From Diacronema lutheri (taxonomy: Eukaryota; Haptophyta; Pavlovophyceae; Pavlovales; Pavlovaceae), in NCBI GenBank assembly GCA_019448385.1, contig JAGTXO010000038.1, positions 124,001 through 188,000 of the forward strand: a stretch of 64,000 nt of DNA, in the 5' to 3' direction. Positions 1-13,000 of the stretch are shown piece by piece; within the stretch, counting starts at the first letter, position 1, and each line of letters starts with the position of its first letter. Both the position numbers and the translations under genes were made by a program. The notes beneath the pieces were generated by a model. That model was given only the letters and a program-made list of their open reading frames with translations. It made no database searches and was not told the DNA's origin.

Positions 1-1576
1 GCCTGCCTGTACCACGGCATCGGCGGCACCTCGCGCGGGATCTTGCTCGTGCGGCACGGCGGCTCGAAGGGCGAGCGCGCCGCCCACGCACGGCCCGCGA
101 GTCCGCCGAGCACCGCAAGGGGCAGAGAGACAAGAGCCCACAGGAGCACAACGAGCAGGATCGTGCCAAACGGAAGTGCCGCAGTCGAGTCGTAACCAAT
201 TGCTATCGAATTGAGCACGCAAAAGACCGCGAAGAAGGGGCACGGGTATAGGCCTAACCGCCACCGCGCACACCCGCCACCGCACAGGGCCGCGCGCGCG
301 ACCGCGCACGGCCGTCGGATCGCGCGCGCAGCGGCGGCGGCGGCGGCAGCGGTGGCGGGCGGGAACGGGGCGGGCGGGAACGGGGCGGGCGGGAACGGGG
401 CGGGCGGGGACGGGGCGGGCGGGGACGGGGCGGGCGGGGACGGGGCGGGCGGGAACGGGGCGGGCGGGGACGGGTCGGGCGGGAACGGGGCGGGCGGGGA
501 CGGGGCGGGCGGGGACGGGGCGGGCGGGGACGGGGCGGGCGGGAACGGGGCGGGCGGGGACGGGGCGGACGGGGACGGGGCGGGCGGGAACGGGGCGGGC
601 GGGGACGGGGCGGGCGGGAACGGGGCGGGCGGGGACGGGGCGGGCGGGGACGGGTCGGGCGGGGACGGGGCGGGCGGCAACACGGCGGGCGGGGACGGGG
701 CGGGCGGGGACGGGGCGGGCGGGGACGGGGCGGGCGGGGACGGGGCGGGCGGGAACGGGGCGGGCGGGGACGGGGCGGGCGGGGACGGGGCGGGCGGGAA
801 CGGGGCGGGCGGGGACGGGGCGGGCGGGGACGGGGCGGGCGGGGACGGGGCGGGCGGGGACGGGGCGGGCGGGGACGGGGCGGGCGGGGACGGGGCGGGC
901 GGGGACGGGGCGGGCGGGGACGGGGCGGGCGGGGACGGGGCGGGCGGGGACACGGCGGGCGGGAACGGGGCGGGCGCGCACATGCGGCGAGGACGAGGTT
1001 GAACGCCCAGCGGCCGCCGCCCGCGCTGCCCGACAAGTGCGCGTAGGACGCGGCGGAGATAAAGCCGGCGATGCCGGCAGTGAGCGCGTACAGCACAACC
1101 GCTGCCGAATAGCTGTTTAAAAAGGGGCGGGGAGGAGGAAAGGGGTGGTGGGGGGGGGGGGGGGGTATGTTGGGCTTTGGGCTCTGGTTGGGACAGGCGC
1201 TGGTGCGGGTGGCCGGGCGCGCAGAGCGGGAGGAGGGGGGGGGGAGGAGGGGGAAGGCGAGGAGGGGCGAGCGCAGGGCATGTGCGTAGGGTGCGCGTAC
1301 ACAGCGCCCCTGTTGCCGGGGTAGAACGTGTTCATCAACGCCAAGCAAAGCATCGCCACGACGAGGGCGAGGAGCTGCGCTCCCGTGCCGAGCAGCGCGC
1401 AGAGCAGCGAGCCGTAGTGCGGGAAGCGGAAGACATCGCCATGCACCAGCTTCCAGCCCGACTCGTCCTCGTCCTCGCCCTCGTCGAGCTGGTCAGCGCG
1501 CGTGTACCTGCCATTAAAGGGGGGGAAGGGGGAAGGGGGAAGGGGGAAGGGGGGGCGTGTACCTGCCATTAAAGGG

Positions 1577-1607
<31 letters not shown>

Positions 1608-3988
1608 ACGCGCGATCGGGGCGGCAAGAGGCAGCGGCGCGAGCGGCGCCACGCTCGCACGGCGGCGGGCGACCCGAGGAGCGCGGCGGAAAGGCGCCTC
1701 GTCGAAAGGGGCGGCAACTGAAAGTGGGGGCAACCCCCTTCCCCTTCCCACCCCTCCCCTCCCCTCCCTGTGCGTGCCTGGAGAAGTCGTTCTTGAGCAC
1801 GCGCATGAGGATGACGGTGAGGAAGCCGACGAGCAGCAGGACGAGGACGAAGGAGTTGATGATCGACAGCCAGTGGATCTCCAACGAGAGCGGCATCATC
1901 GCATACTTGGACGAGCGGTCCAGACGCCGCTCGAACGGAACGTCCGTTGCAGACCAGCGCACCGAATACCTGCCCAGTGAGGGGAGGGATGGGGGGGGGG
2001 AGAGGGGAAGGTGCCTGTGTGTGTGTCTGTGTGGCGGTGCTCGTGCCCTGTGCGACACGCCGCTTCTCGTCTGCGCAGTCCGTACGGCGCGCAGCCCCCT
2101 CACGTGAACTCGACCAGCATGGCGGCTGCCCCCGCGCCAATCTCGGTGCGGTGCAGCGGGTCGGCGGTCACGTTGGCCTCGATCACGCGGCCGCCATTGT
2201 GCCTGCGCACCGGACGGCGGACGGTGTACGGAGGGGAGGCCAAAAAAATGAAGAGGGGGAGGGGAGGGGAGGGGGGGGGCAGGGGAGGGGAGGGGAGGGG
2301 AGGGGAGGGGAGGGGAGGGGAGGGGAGGGGAGGGGAGGGGAGGGGAGGGGAGGGGAGGGGAGGGGCAGGGGAGGGGAGGGGAGGGGAGGGGAGGGGAGGG
2401 GAGGGGAGGAGAGGGGAGGGGAGGGGAGGGGAGGGGAGGGGAGGGGAGGGGAGGGGAGGGGAGGGGAGGGGAGGGGAGGGGAGGGGAGGGGAGGGGAGGG
2501 GAGGGGAGGGGAGGGGAGGGGAGGGGAGGGGAGGGGAGGGGAGGGGAGGGGGGGGCAGAGGGGGGAGGGGGGGGAGGGGGGGGGGCAGGAGGCAGGCGGG
2601 GGTTTCTCTGAGCGCGCGCAACCCGGCGGATGGGCGCGTGCGTGCGGGTGGAGCCACGAACGGGCAGCGAGCGCGCGCAGTTGCGTACGCGAGGGCAAAG
2701 TCAAGGTGCGTGAAGAGAAAGGCACGGCTTGCCCCGTCGAGCGCGACGTCGCTGCTGCTGTTGCCGCCAGTCGCGGTCTCGTCGGTCGTGCGCAGCGTGG
2801 GGCCGACCGTCTCGAGCTCGCCCACGTAGCCCCAGATGGGCAGCTCATCGAGCATCATCTGCGCGCAATGGCCGACGCACGCGGCGAGCGGGGCGGCGCG
2901 CGCGCTCAGCGGCGCGCACGCACACGACGCGGCTAGCGGCGGCCACTGCGCGCGCGCGCCGGCCTGCGCGTGGCCAACGGGCCGCGCGCGCGCTGCGGCG
3001 AAATCGCAGTGCAGAAAGCGGTTTGGTTGCAGTGTGATTTGGCCGCACTGCAGAGGGCAGCAAAGGGCAGCAGAGGGGCTCAAGGAGGGCTCAAAAATGG
3101 CTCGTGCGGCACAGGGCGGTGGCCCGCCGCACCGCTGCGCGCGGGGCGGTGCGCGCTGGGCAGCAGCGCCGAGCAGCACGCGCGCAGCAGCCCCGACGAG
3201 AGAGGCGCCCCCCCCCCCCCCTCCCCTCTCCCGCCCCGCGGCCACGGCCGCGGCCCGGTCGGCGGTGCCCGGCGGCGGCGGCACCGCGGCCTCAGCGCGA
3301 CAGAACGCGACGATCGGCCTCGCACGCCAGCCGCGTGCGCGCGCCCGTGTGGCCCTCCGCCGCGCGCACCTCAAAGTAGTAATCATCTGCGATCGCCTGG
3401 CGGAAGCGCGCGGCCTTGTCCGCATCGAGCGTGACGGTGCAGAGGGGGCGCGGCTGCACATCCTCTCCGTACTTGATCTCGTACCTGCGCGACAGCGGGC
3501 GCGCACGCCAACGAGGGTGAACGGCGGTATGCGCGAGCGCACCGAGCGCGGCACAGCCTCCTTGGCGCGCGCGCGCGTGCGCGCACAGCGTCTTGTGCGC
3601 GCGGTCGCCCTTGAGGACCTCGCCCAGGTCGAGCCACTTCTCCTCGATCTCAGTGGGCCGGCAGAAGGGCAGCGAGTAGTACTGGTACAACTCGGACGGG
3701 TTGGCAAACGGGCCCACCTGCGCGGCGAGAGGCAGCCGGCGCAAAGCACGGCCGCGCGCGCGCGCGCTGAGCGACGCGGCGCGCTGGAGCGCCGGCCGCT
3801 CGAGCGCGGCCTCGCTGCCGGCGCGTGGTGTAGCGCGGCGGTCGGTGCGCGGCAGCACGCGGCGGTGCGCGCGCCTTGTTCGCGTAGAGCGGGATCTGCT
3901 CCCCCTGCTCGTACGCCGCCGCCGCGAGCGGCGCCGACAGCGCGAGGAGCACGCGCAGCACGCCGCCCATCTCTCCGACCGGCCCCAT
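1..3988 (-). CDS. Transmembrane 9 superfamily protein (nonaspanin/EMP70), C-terminus beyond window
   Basis: Nine exons on the minus strand: 3988-3875, 3717-3587, 3484-3370, 2858-2689, 2202-2104, 1969-1778, 1507-1301, 1112-982 and 253-1, with matching phases throughout. The product opens with a signal peptide (start at 3988, or in frame at 3970 with [19 protein letters not shown]) and then shows nonaspanin signatures in order: [98 protein letters not shown], and [18 protein letters not shown] at the edge. About 470 residues are present and the family is usually 550-650, so the last membrane helices lie outside. Nonaspanins are endosome/Golgi membrane proteins linked to sorting of membrane cargo. 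Introns 1 and 6 use GC donors (AAG|GCGCGC at 3875, CAG|GCACGC at 1778). The introns hold a 15-bp minisatellite and a GGGGA array. The start lies 49 bp from the divergent GT61 gene. Confidence 0.93.
356..975. repeat. 15-bp minisatellite, about 41 copies, inside a TM9SF intron
   Basis: Tandem copies of GGGGACGGGGCGGGC, with variants (GGGAAC, GGGTCG, one GGCAACACGG), fill most of the intron 981-254. Because 15 is a multiple of three, the array reads open as [10 protein letters not shown] repeats on the plus strand and PRPPR repeats on the minus strand. The flanking exons (ending at 982 and starting at 253) splice in phase across it, so it is intronic. Confidence 0.95.
2262..2556. repeat. GGGGA pentanucleotide array in a TM9SF intron
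   Basis: A nearly pure (GGGGA)n run with a few one-base variants lies within intron 2688-2203. On the sense (minus) strand it is pyrimidine-rich (TCCCC)n and sits upstream of the acceptor used at 2202. Confidence 0.95.
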
Positions 3989-4037
3989 CGCCCCGTTTCG
4001 GCCCGCCGGTTGCCCCGCGGCTGGGGTGCGCGCGCAC
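3989..4037. promoter_or_regulatory. 49-bp head-to-head gap between TM9SF and GT61 start codons
   Basis: Only 49 bases separate the two proposed ATGs (3988 minus, 4038 plus). Any core promoters must overlap each other or the neighbouring first exons. No TATA-like or other named motif is visible. Confidence 0.45.
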
Positions 4038-5886
<1,849 letters not shown>

Positions 5887-7080
5887 TGTGCACCGCGCGG
5901 TGGAGACGAACAGCATGCGCGCGAGCCGGGCGCGGCCGCTCGAACGGCCGACGGCCGGACGCAGCCGCAGCGCGGGGCGTTGCTCGACGGGGCGCCCGCC
6001 GGACGTGCCGAGTGCACGGCGACGGGTGCGAGCCGCGCGCACCATCTCGCTCGGCCGCGCGCGCCGTGGCACGCGCGGCCGTGCACGTGCTCGCTGCCTT
6101 TGGCCGCCGACTTTTTAAAACAGTGCTGGCTCGTCGGGCGTGCGCGCGCGCGCGCTCGCACGCTTTCGCGCGCACGCGCTCCGCACGTACGAAGCGCAAG
6201 AATGCGCGGCGCACTCTTTCTCCTCGCCGCGACGCGCGCGCTCGCGCACCACGTGGTCGCGGCCATGCGGCACGACACGTCATCGTCGGGCCCTCGCGTG
6301 TCACGCGGCCGCAAAATGGCCGACCGGAGTGCGCGGTGGAGTGCGAGGTGGACGGCGCGGCGCAGAGCGCGCAGCGTCGGTGCGATCGGACAGCTGGGCA
6401 TGCCGATCGCGCATCAAGGGCACCAGCCGAGCGGACCAGCCGACCGTTCTCCGCGCTGGTCGCGCATTGCGCTCGCTCCGCACGTGCGCCACGGCCGGGC
6501 GGATCCGCGCCGGGCCGCGCGCAGCCGAGTGCGCGCCGCTCGCGCCGTCGTAACACGGCGCGGCGTGGTGGGAGCTTCATCCGCGTCGCCCGAGCATATC
6601 GTCGCCGCGAAGCCGGACGAGACTCCCGGCGCGCACACGGAGGGGACCGCATCTTCGCGCTCCGAGCGCGCAGCGCTGCGCGCACAGAGCGCGCGCTTTC
6701 GCACGCCCTCCTGATCGCGGCGTCGGCCGAATCGAGCTCCGCCGGTGCGCACGCAGCGCTACACTGGCGTGCCGCACACTCGGCAGGGACGGCGGAGAGC
6801 GCGGGACGTGCGCCATTGCTGTGCGCACTCGAGCGCCGCTGTGTGCCAGAGCAGCGAGAGGGTTCGAGAGGGTTCGAGAGGGTTCGCAGCCGCTCACCGC
6901 CGCTGCACGACCACCTCGCGCTGCTGCGGCGACCTGACGTTGGACGGCGCGCTGCGCCCGATGCGGTGTGGCGATGCGCGAACAGCGCGTGCGCTGGCGA
7001 AGGCGACGCGGCGTGCACGCTGCGCGCGCTTGCTTCCAGAGGCTCAAATGGCCCCGACGGAAGATCTGACCAAAGAATCG
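5887..7080. other. Intergenic stretch without a recognisable gene
   Basis: This lies between the convergent ends of the GT61 and LSM11-like genes. Long open frames occur on both strands but are Arg/Ala-rich and show no family motif or convincing splice pattern. The only local structure is three copies of GAGAGGGTTC at about 6855-6884. A short frame from 6202 begins with a signal-peptide-like MRGALFLLAATRALAHH, but nothing downstream supports it. Confidence 0.6.
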
Positions 7081-7719
7081 TCACGGCGCAGCAAAGACGA
7101 GCACGACGCTCTCTCCGCGGAAGAGCACCTGGCCAAACCGCCGGCGCACGAGTAGCTGGCCGTGCGAGGAGTGCGTCCCGTGCATGCCGCGGACAGCACG
7201 CGCAATGCCTGCGCTCGCGTCGAGCAGCTCGCCCGTCTCGCCAGTGCGCGCGGCTGCGTCGTGCGCGGGCACGAAGACGTCCTCCGCCTCGAAGAGGAGC
7301 AGGTTCAAATGACGGTCCACCGCCATCAGCAAGCCCGTGCAGGTGCCGCGCACGCAGTTGCGGTGGCGCGTGACCACGCACACACGAGAGCCGAGGAGGC
7401 GCTTCGCGAGCTGCAGCGGGCCATGGCCGAGCGGGTCGGGTCTTCCGCGGCTGCGAACGGCCGGCGCGGCCGCACGCGCCGCCTCCTCATGCGCCACGGG
7501 CGGCGCGTGCGCGTCGCGCACGCACGTCCTCTGCAGCGCTCGCAGCTTCGCCTCTGGCAGCGCGTCGCGAGCATCGCGCGGAAGGAGCCGCCGGCATTCG
7601 GCCAGGTTGTTGAGCGGCTGCACATCCGGATACGGCACGCGCAGCTGCGCGCAGAGCAGCGCCTCTCGCGGATTGAAGTTCGGGGAGTAGATGTCCGTGG
7701 CGCCGTCCAATTCCGCCAT
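7081..7719 (-). CDS. LSM11: LSM11-like U7 snRNP Sm-like protein
   Basis: An intronless 212-residue protein. Its N-terminus (SPNFNPREALLCAQLRVPYP, then DVQPLNNLAEC) resembles the conserved LSM11 stretch before the Sm fold. The Sm1 half reads GPLQLAKRLLGSRV, then CTGLLMAVDRHLNLLLF. After a spacer of about 35 residues comes an Sm2-type end, FGQVLFRGESVVLV. The split Sm domain and the FRGESV C-terminus are typical of LSM11, which with LSM10 replaces SmD1/D2 in the U7 snRNP that cleaves histone pre-mRNA at its 3' end. It is shorter than animal LSM11 (about 360 residues), mainly in the N-terminal arm and the insert. A generic Sm-like protein is the alternative, but the N-terminal match argues against it. 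The start at 7719 is the ATG just before the conserved block. Confidence 0.82.
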   Translation of the reverse strand: MAELDGATDIYSPNFNPREALLCAQLRVPYPDVQPLNNLAECRRLLPRDARDALPEAKLRALQRTCVRDAHAPPVAHEEAARAAAPAVRSRGRPDPLGHGPLQLAKRLLGSRVCVVTRHRNCVRGTCTGLLMAVDRHLNLLLFEAEDVFVPAHDAAARTGETGELLDASAGIARAVRGMHGTHSSHGQLLVRRRFGQVLFRGESVVLVFAAP

Positions 7720-8430
7720 CGTTGTCGCGGGGTCGGCCAGCCCAGGCCAGCCACCCTCTGTCAGCCTACCGATGTCTTTGACCGGGCAAGGTCGGCCGGC
7801 AGGTGGCTCGCACTCTTCTGCCTCGTCGCCGTCGCGAGAAACAACAGGAGCCCCGGGAGGGACACGAGCCCCAACTCCAACACGCGGGTGCGGCGGGGTC
7901 GGTGATGTCGGCGATGTGTGGAGTCATCGCGCGGCGCGTGCGAGCGCCGCTTCATGCTCGCTTCGACAGGAGCGTGCCGTCACGTCCACCAGCCCCCCAT
8001 CCACTCTTCCGCCCGTAAGTACCATTGCCCGGCATAATACTAACGACGCTTTCCGACGGGTCAACAGATGGGGTCAGGAAGTGCGCAGCGAGGCGCCAGG
8101 CGGAGCAGGCCCAAAGGCCCACACGCGCCTAGCCACCGCGCGCCGCCGCCCGCGCGCCGCCGCACCGGTGGCCGCCGTCAATCACACCACCGGCCGACGC
8201 GCACGCGCACGCCGAGGCCCGAAGATCGTCGGCGACGACCGCCACCCCCGAGCCGCCGCCTGCCACGTCGCCAAGCCGCCCGCCGCCGCTGCAGAGCGCG
8301 ACGCCCGCCGCCAGCGAGCCGCCGCCCTCCCCGCCGCGTCGCAGCCCCCTGCCGCCGCCGCGAAGCGCACCGCCACCCGCCGCCAGCGTGGCAAGCGCCG
8401 CGATGCTGGCCGCGTGGCCGCGCACGCGCG

Positions 8431-9119
8431 CCCCGCCACCCCCAAACCCACCGACCGGGGCGAAAAGTACGTTGTTCGCGGTGCCGGCGCAGTCGATGGG
8501 CAGGGGCGGCGGGGCGCGCGGAACGCGGCCAGCAGAGCGCGAGGGCGCAGCCGTCGCAAGCGAAGATTTCGTCGTAGAGAAGGCCACGCCGCCGTCGCTC
8601 GTGCGGCCGTGCGCGCGCGCCCCGCCACCTCCAAACCCACCGACCGGGGCGAAAAGTACGTTGTTCGCGGTGCCGGCGCAGTCGATGGGCAGGGGCGGCG
8701 GGGCGCGCGGAACGCGGCCATCAGAGCGCGAGGGCGCAGCCGTCGCAAGCGAAGGTTTCGTCGTAGAGAAGGCCACGCCGCCGTCGCTCGTGCGGCCGTG
8801 CGCGCGCGCCCCGCCACCCCCAAACCCACCGACCGGGGCGAAAAGTACGTTGTTCGCGGTGCCGGCGCAGTCGATGGGCAGGGGCGGCGGGGCGCGCGGA
8901 GCGCGGCCAGCAGAGCGCGAGGGCGCAGCCGTCGCAAGCGAAGGTTTCGTCGTAGAGAAGGCCACGCCGCCGTCGCTCGTGCGGCCGTGCGCGCGCGCCC
9001 CGCCACCCCCAAACCCACCGACCGGGGCGAAAAGTACGTTGTTCGCGGTGCCGGCGCAGTCGATGGGCAGGGGCGGCGGGGCGCGCGGAGCGCGGCCAGC
9101 AGAGCGCGAGGGCGCAGCC
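8431..9119. repeat. 189-bp tandem repeat, about 3.6 copies
   Basis: Copies begin at 8431, 8620, 8809 and 8998 (the last partial), with exact 189-base spacing and only a few substitutions. The unit equals 63 codons, so frames stay open through it on both strands. One plus frame gives a Pro/Gly-rich repeat containing GAKSTLFAVPAQSMGRGGG; one minus frame gives GTANNVLFAPVGGFGGGGA. High copy identity suggests recent amplification. Confidence 0.95.
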
Positions 9120-9307
9120 TGGATGGCAAAGGCAGGCGTCGTCAAGGCAGCCGGCGTTTCGAAGCTGCCGGCCGGCACGGCCGCGCCGGCGCGCGCCGCG
9201 CCGACGGGGACCACGGTGCCTCGCAGCTGTTCAAAATAATCAGCATTGGCCGACCCATGTCCACCCCGCGCACGTATGTGCCAATAATGGGGCGCTCACT
9301 GGCACAG

Positions 9308-9371
9308 CCGGCGCGGCCAGCGCGGCCGGCGCGGCCGGCGCGGCCGGCGCGGCCGGCGCGGCCGGCCGCGC
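9308..9371. repeat. GCGGCCGGC short tandem array
   Basis: About seven copies of a 9-10 base GCGGCCGGC unit. No function is apparent. Confidence 0.9.
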
Positions 9372-10076
9372 CGGTGCTGCCCGTTCGGCGCAAGGGCTTG
9401 CGCGTCAGAATATTCCGCGGAGATCAAGTCATTCACGGCATCGCGGTTCTTCCGCTACCGACGGCTCAGCTGCGCGAGGGCGTGCCGGAGGGATCAAGCA
9501 ACGGTGCGGGCTCGCCGGGCGCGGGCTTGCCGAGGGCTGGCTTGCCAGACGCGTGCGCCGCGCACCAGCGCAATACGTTCAGTTTGCACGCGGAGGACGA
9601 GCCCGCTCTTCACGAAGCGGACTCGGTCGCTGATGATGGTGTCGATTTGGGAACAGCTTCGCCACCAGTGGCGGCGCCCGCATCGCCACCAGTGGCCTCG
9701 GCCCTAGCCAAAGCGTTTGAACGCGGCGGCGCATCGGGAGATTGACCTCGTGCGCGCAGCTTTGGTCGTACATCCGGATTGACAGAGCTGTCCCCGCCGC
9801 CGAGCGCACGCGCCTCGTCTCCCGCTTCCAGGCCCCATTCAAGCTCGGCGGTACGGGTGGCGCTCCTGTCCGTGACGGCTGCGGGGCAGGGCCGCATGCT
9901 CACCGCGGCATCCACCGTCGTCGTCGTCGCGCGGCTACAGGCGTCGAACTGACAGAAGACCAGCAGAGGCCGACGTCTGCCCCTGCTGGTGCAGGCCGGC
10001 GCGGGGTGGCGCACACACGAAATCAACGAGCAGCGTTGGCGCACACATTGAGCACGCCTTGCGCGCTATTTGCCGA

Positions 10077-13000
10077 TCAGTCCGAGTCCGCGGAGCCCTC
10101 GCCGTGGGCAAACTCAAAATCCCCCTCGTCCTCCTCGTCGCTCCCCCCTCTTTCCCCTTCCACCGGTGGTGGTGGGAGCGACGCGTGGCTGAGCATTGCG
10201 CCAGCCGCGGCGCTCAGCTCGGCGAAGGCGAATTCGACCGTTGGCTCGAGCAGCGCGCACGCGCGCGCGGCGATGCGCACGGCGGCTGGTGCGAAGGCGA
10301 AGGGCGGCTCAAGGCAGTTGACGAACGAGATGACCGCGGCGGCGAGCAGTCGGGAGGGGAGCAGCGGCCCGCCCCCGCTGCGGCCCTGCTCGTACCCGGC
10401 CTCGTGCGCCGCCTCGCCCTCTGCGACGAGGGCACGCGCAGAATGGGCGTGCGCCTTGAGCTCATAGAGCATGAGCGGGATCGCCGCGATCGCGTTGGTG
10501 TGGTAGAGCTCCTCGGCGTCCTGCGCGCGCACGCAGAGGCATGCACGCTAGCGCGTCATCACGTGCGTGGCGCGCGCACCCACCCACGGGGCGGAGCTGC
10601 GGTGCGCGCGGCGTGCCCGCGCCATGCGGAGCGGCGCGACGCGCGCCGGCCTGCGCCCATCCCTCGCGCGCACGTGCGTGGAGTCGCAACGCACGCGCGC
10701 GCGCGCGCCCGCACCGCTCGCGCATCGACTCGGCCGTCGACGTATGCGTCGGCGACCACCTCTGGCCGCGCCTTGAGCGCGACCGTGCCGACGAGCGAGC
10801 GGAGGGCGCCCTCGCGGTCGGTGAGCGAGATGGAGCGCGGCTGCCTGGTCGGGGGGCCAAGGGCGAAATGGCCGTCCTCGTACAGGACGAGCTGCTTGGT
10901 CGGCGCGTGCAGCAGCCACACCTGCACGCACACGCGCGGAGGGCCCCCATGCGCGCGGCTCGCGTGAATGTGGTGTGTGCGTGGCGTGCGCGCGGCGTGC
11001 ACGCGCGCGCGCCGTGCGCGGCGCCGCGGCCGCGCGCGCCTGGCAGCGGTCTGCGCCGAGCTCGCTGCCAATCGAGCGGGCGGCGTGGCCAAGCAGCTGC
11101 AGCGGCCGCGTGCGGTGCGCCGAGATGAGGGCGGACACGGTCGACATCACCGATCGCTCGAGCGCGCCGAGCTGCGCGGCGGCGCTCGCCTCGGCCTGCG
11201 TGGCGGCGGCGCGCGCCGCGTCAAAGGGCAGCACGCGCGCCACCGCGGAGAGCCGCGGCGAGCTCTCCGAATGTGTAGATGCGCCTCCGTCCGACCTGTG
11301 CGGCGAGTCGGCGTGCGCACCGGCAGACGCGCTCGGCCTCGCGTGTGGCGCGAGCGAGTGTCTGCGCACGGATGCGCTGGCCGCGTGCGCTGTGCGCAAA
11401 GCCACGTGGCCCATCGATTCGCGACGCAGCCGACGGCTCGTCGCGCCGAAGCTCGTCGTGACGCCAACGCAGGCGTAAGGTGCGCGCGCACGGTCAGATC
11501 CGCCGCCGCCGTCGCCATCGTCGAGATCGGCGAGCAGAGGCCGGAGCAGCGCGCCGCCGACGGGCCGCGCATCGTCGCCGTTTGCCGGCCGCTCGAGCGC
11601 GAGCTCCGAGAGGTTTGACGTGCGCCGAAAGGGGTGCGCCTTCACCCGCTGAAGCGCCTCGCCTGCCATGCTATCGGCCAGCTGGCCGCAACCGCCTGGC
11701 GCGCGCTGCCCGCGCGTCGGCTCGCCCGCCTCGTCCATGCCGCCTGCGCCCGCCGCGACGGAGACGGGGTCGGTTGGGCGGCGCGGGCCGTATGCGCCCG
11801 CCGCGTCTGCGTCCGCGCGAAGTCGGTCGTCCAAGTTCATCGCCTCGCGCATCGCGTGCACGCCCGGCGCGGGCGCGGCCGGCGCGGGCGCATCCGCGCG
11901 CAGCCGCACGCCCGCGAGCGCGCAGGCCATGAGGGCGACCACCGGCGCGAGCGCCTCGACGGTCGCGACCGCGTCGGCCGGCGTCGCGCCAACGGGCGGC
12001 GCGAGCGCAGCGTCTGCCGCGGCGGCGGCGGTGGCGGTGAGGGCGGCGGGCGGCGGGCGGGGCGGGAGGAGGGCGAGTTGAAGGACGCCGACGCACCGCT
12101 GCGAGTCCGCGCCGGTGCGCCCGTCGCTCGCGCGGCCGCGCGGCCGCGCGTCATCATCATCATCGTCGTCGTCGCGAGCGCGCGCGGGGAGCGGCGGGAG
12201 GACGAGGGGGCAACAGAGGAGCGCAAGGGGTGTGACGCCATGCGTCGCCCTGGAGTCGAGCGCAAAGTGGAAACGGTCGTGGTGCGCGGGACGGTGGATG
12301 AGGAGTGCTGTGCGCTGCGCGAAGGCCTGCCCGGTGAAGCCGTGGCCCAGGCCAAGCCGCAGCTCACCCATCGCCGCGGCAGAGAGCGCGGCGGTGAGGC
12401 CCCCGGACGGCGGCGCGGCCAGGATCTCGGCTGGCGTGGGCAGCGCGCGGAGCGCGCGCGCGACGCCCGTCTCGGCCGCGTCCTCGGGACTGCCACCCAC
12501 AAAGCCGCCGCCTTCCGTGCCGCCGCCGGCCGCTGCGCCCGTGGCCCTGAGCGGCACCCCCGGGCGGCCGTCGCGAGGACGCGGTGCCGGCCGCTGGCCC
12601 TGGCCGCTCGCGCCGCCACCCGCCGCCGCGTGCGCGTGGGCGCTTGGGTCCTTATCCGCGACGATGCCTTCGCTCCCGTCGGGCCGCTCGCCGACTGCGA
12701 CGAAGAGGGCCGCGGCAGACAGGCCCGCCGCGGCGGGGAGCGTGTCACGTACCGCCTGCCCCAGCTCCTCGAGGCTGCGAATGCGCGGCGGGTGGGAGGG
12801 CGCGGCCAAGGGTTTGAGCAAGCGGCAGGCGCGGCGCGCGGCGCGCGGCGCCGAGCGCAGCGCGCAGCGCCAGAAGCGGCGCCACGCGCGCGGCGCGCGC
12901 GGCGTGGGCGCGCGCGCACAGCGCGCACCTTGTCGCAGTCGTGAGGGCGCGCACGCACGCGAGCGCGGCGGCGGCGCGGTGCAGCCGGCGCCCCTCCTCG

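Larger units (their letters stand above)
7720..10076. other. Repeat-rich region; coding status unresolved
   Basis: This lies between the LSM11-like and GAF-domain genes. The longest frames are plus 7691-9745 and minus 9214-8129. Both run through a 189-bp tandem repeat whose copies differ mostly at sites that change the protein in either frame, so substitution pattern does not choose a strand. A short minus frame, 7955-7761, contains a hydrophobic stretch LVSLPGLLLFLATAT but no known domain. Sequence at 8033-8056 and 9125-9237 matches the 14.6-15.0 kb repeat region, pointing to mobile or dispersed sequence. I assign no gene here. Confidence 0.6.

Noticed and set aside
211-1348. Gly/Asp/Asn-rich (plus) and Pro/Arg-rich (minus) repeat ORFs
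   Set aside because: They are translations of the 15-bp intronic minisatellite. Nonaspanin exons on either side splice across it.
6202-6714. Possible small secreted protein starting MRGALFLLAATRALAHH
   Set aside because: Only the first 17 residues look like a signal. The rest is Arg/Ala-rich with no motif, and no splice or homology support exists.
8431-9119. CRISPR-like regular spacing of repeats
   Set aside because: Units are directly adjacent 189-bp tandem copies with no distinct spacers, in a eukaryotic intron-containing genome.
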